Positions 35,699 through 44,110 of a DNA stretch of 64,000 bases are shown piece by piece. Positions within the stretch are counted from its first letter, which is position 1, and every line of letters starts with the position of its first letter. The DNA comes from Pseudomonas cremoricolorata DSM 17059 = NBRC 16634 (GTDB taxonomy: Bacteria > Pseudomonadota > Gammaproteobacteria > Pseudomonadales > Pseudomonadaceae). Below the pieces are notes generated by a model that was not told the origin of the DNA, made no database searches, and worked only from the letters and a program-made list of their open reading frames with translations. The translations under genes were made by a program, and so were the position numbers. The stretch spans positions 408,036-472,035 of the forward strand of contig NZ_AUEA01000003.1 of assembly GCF_000425745.1 (NCBI RefSeq), in the 5' to 3' direction.

Positions 35699-38254
35699 TC
35701 ACGAGGCCGGCTGGCGCGGCGTTGCGCTCATCAATTGCACCAGGCGCTGATCGGGCAGCGGCCGGCTGAGCAGGTAACCCTGCACCTCATGGCACTGGTC
35801 GGCACGTAGCACCGCCAGCTGTTCGGCGGTTTCCACCCCTTCGGCGGTCACGGTCATGTTCATCGCCCGGCCCAGGTTGATGATCGCTTGCACCACACAG
35901 CGGTCGCTGGCACTGCTTGCCAGTGACTGAATGAAGCGCTTGTCGATCTTGATGCTGTCGAACGGATAGGTGCGCAGATAGCCCAGGGATGAATAGCCGG
36001 TGCCGAAGTCGTCCATGTTCAGGCGTACGCCCAGCTCCTTGAGCGCGTTCATGGTTTGCAGGGCGCCTTCGATGTCGTTGAGCATCACGTTCTCGGTAAT
36101 TTCCAGCTCCAGGCGCTGCGCCGGCAAGCCTGAGTGGGTCAGCGCCTGACGCACGTCGCTGACCACGTCGCTGCGGCTGAACTGCGCCGGCGACATGTTC
36201 ACCGAGACAGTCACCGGCAGTGGCCATTGCAGCGCGCAGGTACAGGCCTGGGCCAGCACCCAGTTGCCCAGCAGCACGATCAGGTCGGATTCTTCGGCCA
36301 GAGCGATGAACCGATCCGGCATCAGCAGGCCCTGTTCGGGGTGCTGCCAGCGCACCAGCGCCTCGACTGAAGCGATGCTCAGGCCGTCGACCTTGTAGCG
36401 AGGCTGAAAATGCAGCACCAGTTCGCCGCGCCCGATGCCTTGGCGCAGGTCGCGCTCGAGCACGCGGCGCTCGGTCAGGACGCTGTTCATTTCCGCCGAG
36501 AAGAAACGCCAGGTGTGCTTGCCATCGCGCTTGGCCTGATACAGCGCAACGTCTGCGCAGCGGATCAACTCGGCGGGGCTGCCGGGGTACTGGCTCGAAA
36601 GGGCAATGCCGATGCTCACCCCCACCTGCAAGCGGTGGCCTTCGAAGTCGATCGGTGCTTGCAGCGCGCTGATCACCCGCTCACAGAAGCGCTCCAGCTC
36701 GCTGCGCGCGCCAGGTCGCACCAGCACCAGGACGAACTCGTCGCCGTCCAGACGCGCCACCAGGTCGCATTCACGCACACTCCGGCTCAGGCGCGCGGCC
36801 AGCTCGATCAGCAGCGCGTCGCCGCCTGCGTGTCCGAGGCGGTCGTTGACCGGCTTGAAGTTGTCCAGGTCAAGCATCAGCACCGCCAGCGGCACCTGCC
36901 CGCTGCCTTTGCCGTCCTGCTCGAGAAAGCGCATCAGCTGGTTGCGATTGGGCAATCCGGTGAGGGCATCGTGCCGCGACAGGTGCTGGATCTGCGCATG
37001 GGCGGCTACTTCATCGGTGATGTCGCTGCAGGTACCGCGAAAGCCTTGGCAGCGGCCGTCCGCGCTGATGGCGCGCGCCGCGATGCGGCAGATCCGCCGC
37101 TGCTCCAGACGGTCGTGATACTGGCAGCGCAGGCTGCCCGCGGCCTGCGAAATAGCCAGGCCCTGCAGCCAGCGGCGCACATCGCCGGTGTCGCAATCGA
37201 GCAAGGCGGTGATCGGCCGCCCCAGCCAGTCCTCCACACGGTGCCGCGTCAGTTCGGCGAAGCGTGCCGAGAGGTAGGTCAGGTGCAGCTCGGCGTCGGT
37301 CTCCCAGATCCAGTCAGAGGCGGCTTCGGCCACCGCCTTGAAGCGCGCCTCGCTGCTCTGCAAGGCGGCCTGTGAGGCCAGCATCTTCTGCTGGCTGCGG
37401 TCGATGCTGGCGCTGGCGCGCATCGCATAGCGGGCGCTGATCGACAGAATCAACGCCATGATCAACGCCGCCAGCGCCAGCGGCGGCAGCACGCTGCGCA
37501 GCAGCTCGGCGCCGGGCTGCGGGGTGCGCCAGGTCAGCACGTGCCCGCTTCCTTCGAGCGGTAGCTGATCGGGCTGGTCATCGGCAGCGGCGAGTGTGGC
37601 GGTGGCAAAGCCAGTCAACCCGGCGCTGCGCCCCAGGCCATCGAGCACCGACGCATCCAGCAGACGAATGAACACCAGTACCGAGGTCGGTGCCGGCAGA
37701 TGATGGGCCAGTGCTGGCGGGCGAATCAGCGATGCAGCGAACAGCGCAGGCTGGCCATCGAACAACAGGTAGCCGGAAGTCGCCTCACCGCGCTGCCCTG
37801 CCTGGCGCCCCTGAACAAGAATACGCGCAGCACTGTCGCTGTGCGCCGCCAGCCCCTGCTCGCTCAACTGCCCGGCGAGCATGGCGTAGCGGCTGGCGTT
37901 CGGCTCCAGCACATACACGGCGTGGTAGCCGTCCTGGGTCGACAAGGTCGGGCCGATGTTGTCCTGTTCGAACGCCCAGGCTGCCGCATCCGGGCCGTTG
38001 AGGTGGTCGTAGGCGGCTTGCCAGAAGCCGTGGCCCAGCACATAGCTGCGCTCGCGAGCGTGCAGTTGATCGAGCGCAGACTTGGCATGGAAGCGGCTTT
38101 GCGTGATTTCTCGCTGATCGAGCCCGGCGGCAATGCGCCATAGCGAGCCCAGGGCGATGGTCAGGGTCAGTACCAGCAGCACTGCAAACATCACGATCAG
38201 TTGCCGGACCACCTGACTGCGCGGCGGCAGACCTTTGCCCTGAAGAGAGTCCAT
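35699..38254 (-). CDS. CHASE4-PAS-GGDEF-EAL cyclic-di-GMP protein
   Basis: This 851-residue inner-membrane protein has transmembrane helices at about 18-40 and 258-280 bounding a CHASE4-like periplasmic sensor, then PAS (about 305-420), GGDEF (about 425-590) and EAL (about 600-845) domains. The cyclase signature reads LDGDEF, with Asp replacing the first Gly, and no RxxD inhibitory site is obvious upstream, so cyclase activity is uncertain. The phosphodiesterase motif is intact: VEALVRW, ENVML, MDDFGTGYSSL, IKIDKRF and EGVET. Hydrolysis of c-di-GMP is therefore the more likely output. It is a single-gene unit; the signal sensed is unknown. Confidence 0.92.
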   Translation of the reverse strand: MDSLQGKGLPPRSQVVRQLIVMFAVLLVLTLTIALGSLWRIAAGLDQREITQSRFHAKSALDQLHARERSYVLGHGFWQAAYDHLNGPDAAAWAFEQDNIGPTLSTQDGYHAVYVLEPNASRYAMLAGQLSEQGLAAHSDSAARILVQGRQAGQRGEATSGYLLFDGQPALFAASLIRPPALAHHLPAPTSVLVFIRLLDASVLDGLGRSAGLTGFATATLAAADDQPDQLPLEGSGHVLTWRTPQPGAELLRSVLPPLALAALIMALILSISARYAMRASASIDRSQQKMLASQAALQSSEARFKAVAEAASDWIWETDAELHLTYLSARFAELTRHRVEDWLGRPITALLDCDTGDVRRWLQGLAISQAAGSLRCQYHDRLEQRRICRIAARAISADGRCQGFRGTCSDITDEVAAHAQIQHLSRHDALTGLPNRNQLMRFLEQDGKGSGQVPLAVLMLDLDNFKPVNDRLGHAGGDALLIELAARLSRSVRECDLVARLDGDEFVLVLVRPGARSELERFCERVISALQAPIDFEGHRLQVGVSIGIALSSQYPGSPAELIRCADVALYQAKRDGKHTWRFFSAEMNSVLTERRVLERDLRQGIGRGELVLHFQPRYKVDGLSIASVEALVRWQHPEQGLLMPDRFIALAEESDLIVLLGNWVLAQACTCALQWPLPVTVSVNMSPAQFSRSDVVSDVRQALTHSGLPAQRLELEITENVMLNDIEGALQTMNALKELGVRLNMDDFGTGYSSLGYLRTYPFDSIKIDKRFIQSLASSASDRCVVQAIINLGRAMNMTVTAEGVETAEQLAVLRADQCHEVQGYLLSRPLPDQRLVQLMSATPRQPAS

Positions 38255-38349
38255 TCCAGCACCCGGTTCGACCTGAGGTAGGTAGTTGACCCGCCTTTTT
38301 CAGGAGTGATCGATCTGGGTGACGACCGGAGTGGCCCGCAACCCCGCCC

Positions 38350-38889
38350 CTACCCAACCACCCTCACCCGCCACCGCCCATACCAACTCAAATGCAGCGC
38401 TCCAAGCGGCCGGATATCGAGCCGTTGGCTTGCAGGGAACGACAGGTCGAGCACGTGCCGCGCGGCGGCGCGCATCACGTGGGGATGGGTGATTGCCAGC
38501 CAGCGGCCGGGGCCGAGGCCATGCTCCAGCCAGTGGCCAACGCGCAGTTGCAACTGATGCAGCGACTCGCCGCCGTGGGGGGCGGCGAGCGGGTCGTCGA
38601 GCCAGTGCTGCAAAGCAGCGCCAGCATCGCGTTGCAAGGCCTTGAGCGACAGGCCTTGCCATGCGCCGAGATCACAATCGCGCAAAGCGTCGACTACCTC
38701 GCCACTGAGCCCCAGGCCTTCAGCGGTCTGCCGCACGCGCAACTCCGGGGCCAGTAAACAGCGCCAGCCCGCCAGCGCTGGGTCGATCGCCGGCGGCTGG
38801 CACAGCGGCTCATCGACCCGGTCGAAGTAGCCCAGACGCTGCGCCTCGGTGCCGGCGTGACAGCGCAAGACCAGCTCGATGGCGCGCAT
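38350..38889 (-). CDS. histidine phosphatase-family protein with atypical active-site motif
   Basis: This 179-residue protein follows the histidine phosphatase (phosphoglycerate mutase-like) layout: DCDLGAWQGLS, PHGGESLHQLQLRV and AITHPHVMRAA supply the expected acidic, glycine-rich and second-His segments. The N-terminal motif, normally RHGxTE, reads LRCHAGTE, with one extra residue between Arg and His. This could shift or abolish the phospho-accepting His. The start at 38889 lies 10 bases after the stop of the OsmC-YcaO gene, so the two are likely co-transcribed. Substrate unknown. Confidence 0.78.
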   Translation of the reverse strand: MRAIELVLRCHAGTEAQRLGYFDRVDEPLCQPPAIDPALAGWRCLLAPELRVRQTAEGLGLSGEVVDALRDCDLGAWQGLSLKALQRDAGAALQHWLDDPLAAPHGGESLHQLQLRVGHWLEHGLGPGRWLAITHPHVMRAAARHVLDLSFPASQRLDIRPLGALHLSWYGRWRVRVVG

Positions 38890-38899
38890 GGCCTGTGTC

Positions 38900-41104
38900 T
38901 CAGCCCTGCGCCGGGGCCATGCGCGCACGGGCGGCGTGGAGTTTCTTGTAGCTGTCGAGCAGGCGCAGGTGGCGGTCGAGGCCTTCGAGTTTGAGGCTGG
39001 TCGGGGTCAAGCCGTAGAAACGTACCGTGCCGTCCATCGAACCGAGCACGGCCTGCATGCGCGCCTCACCGAACATGCGTTGCAGGTTGGCCTGGTAGTC
39101 CTCAAGGTGCAGGTCACTGTCCAGCTGGATTTCCAGCACCACGTTCAGCGCCTGGTAGAACAGCCCACGTTCGACGGTGTTGTCGTTGTATTGCAGGAAC
39201 ATCTCCACCCACTCCTTGGCCGCGTCCCACTGCTTGAGCGCCACGCAGATCAGCAGCTTGAGCTCCATCACGGTGAGCTGGCCCCAGGCGGTGTTGTCGT
39301 CGAATTCGATACCGATCAGCGTCTTGATCTCGGTGTATTCGTCCAGCTCGCTATTGTCCAGGCGCGACAGCAGCGCCTTGAGCGCGCGGTTGTCGAGGCG
39401 GTGCAGGTTGAGGATGTCTTCGCGGAAGTACAGCGCCTTGTTGGTGTTGTCCCAGATCAGGTCGTCGACCGGGTAGATCTCCGAATAGCCCGGCACCAGG
39501 ATGCGGCAGGCGGTGGCGCCCAGATGGGTGTACACCGCCATGTACACCTCATGGCCGAGGTCTTCGAGAATCGCCAGCAAGGTGGCGGCCTCTGCGGCGG
39601 TAGCCTGCTCGCCGGAGGCAGAGAAATCCCACTCGACGAAGTCGTGGTCTGGCCTGGCACCGAAGAAGCGCCACGACACCACGCCGCTGGAATCGATGAA
39701 GTGCTCGACGAAGTTGTTCGGCTCGGTCAGCGCATGGCTGTCGAAGGTCGGCGCCGGCAGGTCGTTGAGGCCCTCGAAGCTGCGGCCCTGGAGCAGTTCG
39801 GTGAGGCTGCGTTCCAGCGCCACCTCAAGGCTTGGGTGCGCGCCGAAGGAGGCGAATACACCGCCGGTACGCGGGTTCATCAAGGTCACGCACATGACCG
39901 GGAACTGCCCACCGAGCGAGGCGTCCTTGACCAGCACCGGGAAGCCCTGAGCTTCCAGCGCCTCGATACCGGCCTGAATGCTCGGGTACTTGGCCAGCAC
40001 GCTGGCCGGCACGTCGGGCAGGCACAGTTCTTCTTCGAGAATCTGCTTCTTCACCGCCCGCTCGAAGATCTCCGACAGGCACTGCACCTGAGCCTCGGCC
40101 AAGGTGTTGCCGGCGCTCATGCCGTTACTCAGGTAAAGGTTTTCGATCAGGTTGGAGGGGAAATACACCACCTCGCCGTCGGACTGGCGCACGAACGGCA
40201 GCGAGCACACGCCGCGGGCTTCGTTGCCGGAGTTGGTGTCGATCAGGTTCGAGGCACGCAGTTCGTGCTCGGGATCGAAAATGGCGCGGCAGTGCTCATC
40301 GAGGATCTCCTCGGGCAGGCTGTCGTCGGCACCGGCCTGGAACCAACGCTCGTCGGGGTAATGCACGAACGGCGCGTTGGCCAGTTCTTCACCCCAGAAC
40401 TGGTCGTTGTAGAAGAAGTTGCAGTTCAGTCGCTCGATGAACTCGCCCAGCGCCGAGGCCAGCGCGGCTTCCTTGGTGGCGCCCTTGCCGTTGGTGAAGC
40501 ACATCGGCGACTGGGCATCGCGCAGGTGCAGCGACCAGACGTTGGGCACGATGTTGCGCCACGAAGCGATCTCGATCTTCATGCCCAGACCTTCGAGAAT
40601 CGCCGACATGTTGGCGATGGTCTGCTCCAGCGGCAGGTCCTTGCCGGCGATCAGCGTGCGGCTGTCGCCCTGGGCACCGGGCATCAGCAGCGCCTGGGCG
40701 CTGGCATCGAGGTTTTCCACCTCTTCGATGATGAACTCGGGGCCGGTCTGCACCACCTTCTTCACGGTGCAGCGGTCGATCGAACGCAGGATGCCCTGGC
40801 GGTCTTTGTCGGAGATGTCGGCGGGCAGCTCGACCTGGATCTTGAACACCTGCTGGTAACGGTTTTCCGGGTCGACGATGTTGTTTTGCGACAGACGGAT
40901 GTTGTCGGTGGGAATGTTGCGGGTCTGGCAGTAGAGCTTGACGAAGTACGCCGCGCACAGCGCCGAAGAGGCCAGGAAGTAATCGAACGGACCGGGAGCC
41001 GAGCCGTCGCCCTTGTAGCGGATCGGCTGGTCGGCGATCACTGTGAAGTCGTCGAACTTGGCCTCAAGGCGCAGGTTGTCGAGAAAATTGACTTTGATTT
41101 CCAT
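38900..41104 (-). CDS. OsmC-YcaO fusion protein
   Basis: This 734-residue protein joins an N-terminal OsmC-like domain (about 1-140: MEIKVNFLDNLRLEAKFDDF, ASSALCAAYFVKLYC with a peroxidatic-type Cys) to a YcaO domain (about 150-580). The YcaO ATP-binding region is visible as GATKEAALASALGEFIERL and AEAQVQCLSEIFERAVKK. The C-terminal 150 residues are helical and TPR-like (VMELKLLICVALKQWDAAKE). YcaO enzymes activate backbone amides with ATP, as in azoline formation and RimO-linked ribosomal protein methylthiolation in E. coli. No precursor peptide or maturase partner is adjacent, and the C terminus lacks the proline-rich tail of azoline-forming YcaO proteins. Confidence 0.92.
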   Translation of the reverse strand: MEIKVNFLDNLRLEAKFDDFTVIADQPIRYKGDGSAPGPFDYFLASSALCAAYFVKLYCQTRNIPTDNIRLSQNNIVDPENRYQQVFKIQVELPADISDKDRQGILRSIDRCTVKKVVQTGPEFIIEEVENLDASAQALLMPGAQGDSRTLIAGKDLPLEQTIANMSAILEGLGMKIEIASWRNIVPNVWSLHLRDAQSPMCFTNGKGATKEAALASALGEFIERLNCNFFYNDQFWGEELANAPFVHYPDERWFQAGADDSLPEEILDEHCRAIFDPEHELRASNLIDTNSGNEARGVCSLPFVRQSDGEVVYFPSNLIENLYLSNGMSAGNTLAEAQVQCLSEIFERAVKKQILEEELCLPDVPASVLAKYPSIQAGIEALEAQGFPVLVKDASLGGQFPVMCVTLMNPRTGGVFASFGAHPSLEVALERSLTELLQGRSFEGLNDLPAPTFDSHALTEPNNFVEHFIDSSGVVSWRFFGARPDHDFVEWDFSASGEQATAAEAATLLAILEDLGHEVYMAVYTHLGATACRILVPGYSEIYPVDDLIWDNTNKALYFREDILNLHRLDNRALKALLSRLDNSELDEYTEIKTLIGIEFDDNTAWGQLTVMELKLLICVALKQWDAAKEWVEMFLQYNDNTVERGLFYQALNVVLEIQLDSDLHLEDYQANLQRMFGEARMQAVLGSMDGTVRFYGLTPTSLKLEGLDRHLRLLDSYKKLHAARARMAPAQG

Positions 41105-41223
41105 GGGCGCTTACCGGGTACCGTCATAACGTGAGTGGCGGCGATTATCCGGATTTTTCCCGTGGAAGTCTTGTCCGCGGCGCTGTGGCCTGGCGCCGCG
41201 GACTGGGTGAAGGCGGGCCTGGG

Positions 41224-42981
41224 TCAGCGCCCCGTCACCTCGGCCTCGTGCGGCTGGGCGTCACGCTCGGCCTTGGCGGGCTTTGTCTCCTGCACGACGA
41301 TGTAGAACTCCTCGCCATGCTTGACCGCACCATACAGCACGGCTTTTTCGATCAGCTCGCCGGCGCGTACGTGGCGCAGCATCATCGGGTCCTTGCGCAG
41401 GTCGCGGTACAGCGCCAGGCACAGCAGCACCATGACGATGACGAACGGCAGCGAGACGACGATGGTCAGGTTCTGCAGGCCGGTCAGCGCCTCGCCAGGA
41501 TTGCTCGGGTCACCGATGGCCAGCATGATCGCCGCCACCGTGCCGGTCAGTGCACCCCAGAAGATCACCGTGGCCCGCGACGGTTCGGTGGTGCCGTGCT
41601 CGGACAGCGTGCCCATCACCAGCGACGCGGCATCGGCGCCGGAGACGAAGAAGATCCCCACCAGAATCATCACCAGCACCGAGGTGGCCGAAGCCCACGG
41701 GTAGCTGTCGAGCAACTGGTACAGGGCGTGGTTGCTGTTCACCGCGCCGTCGACCAGGGTGAAGGCGCCCTGCTGCAAGGCGTCGATGCTGGCGCCGCCG
41801 AAGATGGTGAACCACACCAGGCTGACCAGGCTCGGCACCAGCAGCACGCCACTGACGAACTGGCGAATGCTGCGGCCGCGGCTGATACGGGCGATGAACA
41901 TGCCGACGAAGGGTGTCCAGGAAATCCACCAGGCCCAGTAGAACACGGTCCAGCCGGCCAGCCAGTTGTCCATCGGCTCGCCGCCGCTGGCACTGGTGCG
42001 GGCCATCATGTCCGGCAGGTGCTTGAGGTAGACGCCGAGCGAGGTCGGCAGCAGGTTGAGCATGAGCAAGGTCGGCCCGACCAAAAAGACGAACAGCGCC
42101 AGAGCCAGAGCAAGCACCATATTGGTGTTGGACAGCCATTGAATGCCTTTGCCGATGCCCGAGACCGCCGAGGCGATGAAGGCGATGGTCAGCAAGGTGA
42201 TGATGCCGATGTAGAACAGCTTGCTCGGCTGTTCGATCCAGCCGTTGTACTCAAGGCCACCGGCGATCTGCAGCGCGCCCAAGCCCAGCGAGGCGGCCGA
42301 GCCGAACAGCGTGGCGAAAATCGCCATCATGTCGATCAGGCGCCCCAGCGGGCCATTGGCGTGTCGGCCGATCAGTGGCCGGAAGGCGGTGGAAATCAGT
42401 TGCGAACGGCCACGGCGGAAGGTGCCGTAGGCGATCACCAGGCCGACGATGGCGTACATCGCCCAGGGGTGCAGGGTCCAGTGGAACAAGGTGGTGGCCA
42501 TTGCCACCTGCATGGCTTCGCTGGTCTGCGGCGCAGCGCTGCCCGGTGGCGGGCTGACGTAGTGCGACAGCGGCTCGGCGACGCCGAAGAACATCAGGCC
42601 GATGCCCATGCCGGCGCTGAACATCATCGCCACCCACGACACCGTGCGAAATTCCGGCGCTTCGCCATCGCGGCCGAGCGGGATGCGCCCATAGCGGCTG
42701 GCCGCCAGCCACAGCACGAAGACCACGAAGATCGACGAGGTCAGCACGAAGAACCAGCCGAAGTTGACGATCACCCACGACTGCGCGCTGGACGCGCTGG
42801 CGGCGAGGCTGGCCTGGTTGATGAAGCCCCAGGCGATGAACGCGACCGCGCACACGCTGGTGATGCCGAAGACGACCCAGTCGAGGGTGCCTTCAAGATG
42901 ACGATCCTGACGGGCTTCTTCGGTTTTCGACGGATCGGTGACGCCGAGCGCCAACGGCTCGGACTGGGCAGGTGTTGCCAT
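41224..42981 (-). CDS. BCCT-family betaine/carnitine/choline transporter
   Basis: This 585-residue transporter has 12 predicted helices. The BCCT signature is in FYWAWWISWTPFVGMFIARI and SRGRSIRQFVSG. MFSAGMGIGLMFFGVAEPLS lies near helix 3-4. The N- and C-terminal cytoplasmic tails (about 35 and 60 residues) are charged; EFYIVVQETKPAKAE is near the end. It should import a quaternary ammonium compound such as choline or betaine by Na+ or H+ symport. No choline-oxidation genes adjoin, so the substrate is not fixed. It has its own upstream region (42982-43224). Confidence 0.92.
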   Translation of the reverse strand: MATPAQSEPLALGVTDPSKTEEARQDRHLEGTLDWVVFGITSVCAVAFIAWGFINQASLAASASSAQSWVIVNFGWFFVLTSSIFVVFVLWLAASRYGRIPLGRDGEAPEFRTVSWVAMMFSAGMGIGLMFFGVAEPLSHYVSPPPGSAAPQTSEAMQVAMATTLFHWTLHPWAMYAIVGLVIAYGTFRRGRSQLISTAFRPLIGRHANGPLGRLIDMMAIFATLFGSAASLGLGALQIAGGLEYNGWIEQPSKLFYIGIITLLTIAFIASAVSGIGKGIQWLSNTNMVLALALALFVFLVGPTLLMLNLLPTSLGVYLKHLPDMMARTSASGGEPMDNWLAGWTVFYWAWWISWTPFVGMFIARISRGRSIRQFVSGVLLVPSLVSLVWFTIFGGASIDALQQGAFTLVDGAVNSNHALYQLLDSYPWASATSVLVMILVGIFFVSGADAASLVMGTLSEHGTTEPSRATVIFWGALTGTVAAIMLAIGDPSNPGEALTGLQNLTIVVSLPFVIVMVLLCLALYRDLRKDPMMLRHVRAGELIEKAVLYGAVKHGEEFYIVVQETKPAKAERDAQPHEAEVTGR

Positions 42982-43224
42982 GGAGTGGCCCCCGTGTGGG
43001 TATGGGCAGGTTTGTTGTTGTTCTGGCGTTCACTCGGTTGCCTGCCCGGGCCTGATCGGCCGCGGTACAGGCGGCGGCATTATCCGGCCCCAGGCAACCC
43101 GCTGCGCGTTCCCATACCGTCCTGGCGTGTCCTGCCCGCGACGCCGTGGCAGGCATTCACGACAGCCCACGACGCGGGTAGATACGTGCGCCGCTCATCG
43201 GGCGCGGCGCACGCGCTGGCGTGC

Positions 43225-43359
43225 TTAGAAAGACCTGAGGCTCAGGCCGATCTGCGCCTCGGTGGCCAGCCCACACTGCGCCTGGGCATCGCTGATCAGC
43301 GGCTCATCGGGCGCTGGCGGCTGGAAGCGGCCGCCGAACAGGCCATCAAACAGGCTCAT
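43225..43359 (-). CDS. possible 44-residue protein after the TetR gene
   Basis: An ATG at 43359 overlaps the end of the TetR gene by 14 bases and opens 44 codons (MSLFDGLFGGRFQPPAPDEP, then an Ala/Gln-rich part ending LSLRSF). The overlap suggests translational coupling, and the sequence is protein-like. However, there is no strong ribosome-binding site and no recognised family. It is listed as a low-confidence gene. Confidence 0.35.
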   Translation of the reverse strand: MSLFDGLFGGRFQPPAPDEPLISDAQAQCGLATEAQIGLSLRSF

Positions 43360-43999
43360 GCAGTGGCCCGCGACGCTGCGTGTTGACCTGGTCGTGGTCA
43401 ACCACGGTGAGCACACCGACGACCAGCGCCTGCAAGCCCTGGTCGAGTTCGGCCTCCATCTCGGCCAGTTGCTCCGGGCTGTCGACCCCTGGCAAGGGCT
43501 CGCAGGCGGCGACCGAGTACACCGTGTCGGCAGCGGCGAAGGCGTGGAAGGCCACCGTGGCCAGCACCCAGCGGGCGCGCTCCAGGCTCAGGCCGTAGGC
43601 CTCGGCGATGTGCTGCTGGTGGGCGATGATCTTGTCGATCATCGGCGCCGTGGCGGCCAGACGGCGGATGACGTAAGGCGTCACCCCGGGGTGGGCCTTG
43701 ACGAAGGCGGCGACCGAGCCTGCGAACGCGCTGAGGTAGGCCTGCAAGCCTTCGCCATCGCCACATGCGCCGGCCTTGGGGATCTGCCAGCGCTGGAAGA
43801 TTTCCTCGGCGGCCAGGGTCTTGAGCGCCTCGAGGCTGGCGACATGCTTGTACAGCGCCATGTGGCTCACCCCCAACGCGGCAGCCACGCCCACCACGGT
43901 GACGTTGGCCAGGCCGATTTCAACGCTGACGTCGGCGATGCGCTCGCGGGTGATGGTGCGGGGACGCCCGCGTCCTGCGCTGCGTTGCGGCGATTCCAT
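43346..43999 (-). CDS. TetR/AcrR-family repressor
   Basis: This 217-residue regulator begins with an Arg/Pro-rich arm and a TetR helix-turn-helix: ITRERIADVSVEIGLANVTV then VAAALGVSHMALYKHVASLE. The rest is a helical ligand and dimer domain, with the WHG-like end of the TetR C-terminal region (ERARWVLATVAFHAFAAADTVYS). It is divergent from the siderophore-import operon, and a palindrome lies between them, so it probably represses that operon and itself. An AGGAG upstream supports the start at 43999 over a longer frame to 44077. The inducing ligand is unknown; a siderophore is a reasonable guess. Confidence 0.9.
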   Translation of the reverse strand: MESPQRSAGRGRPRTITRERIADVSVEIGLANVTVVGVAAALGVSHMALYKHVASLEALKTLAAEEIFQRWQIPKAGACGDGEGLQAYLSAFAGSVAAFVKAHPGVTPYVIRRLAATAPMIDKIIAHQQHIAEAYGLSLERARWVLATVAFHAFAAADTVYSVAACEPLPGVDSPEQLAEMEAELDQGLQALVVGVLTVVDHDQVNTQRRGPLHEPV

Positions 44000-44040
44000 G
44001 AAGCACTCCTGACACGGTTGAAGGTGGACTTGTAGCTGTC

Positions 44041-44083
44041 TTGTATGGATTTCGCAAATTAGTTTATAGTCATGCAACTAATT
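44041..44083 (+). promoter_or_regulatory. promoter and TetR operator of the siderophore-import operon
   Basis: A -35-like TTGTAT (44041-44046) and -10-like TATAGT (44065-44070) are 18 bases apart, facing the ABC genes. An 8-base perfect inverted repeat AATTAGTT (44057-44064) and AACTAATT (44076-44083) with an 11-base spacer straddles the -10. This is a good position for repression by the divergent TetR protein. Confidence 0.6.
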
Positions 44084-44110
44084 AATCCGAGGTCGTTCGA
44101 AGCCGCCGCC

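Noticed and set aside
38879..43386. Two 751-codon plus-strand open frames opposite the OsmC-YcaO and BCCT genes
   Set aside because: Both are antisense to clear, full-length family members and have low-complexity composition.
44072..44110. ATG 44072 as start of the first ABC half transporter
   Set aside because: It lies inside the predicted operator and just after the -10 hexamer, with no ribosome-binding site. ATG 44111 starts the conserved part.
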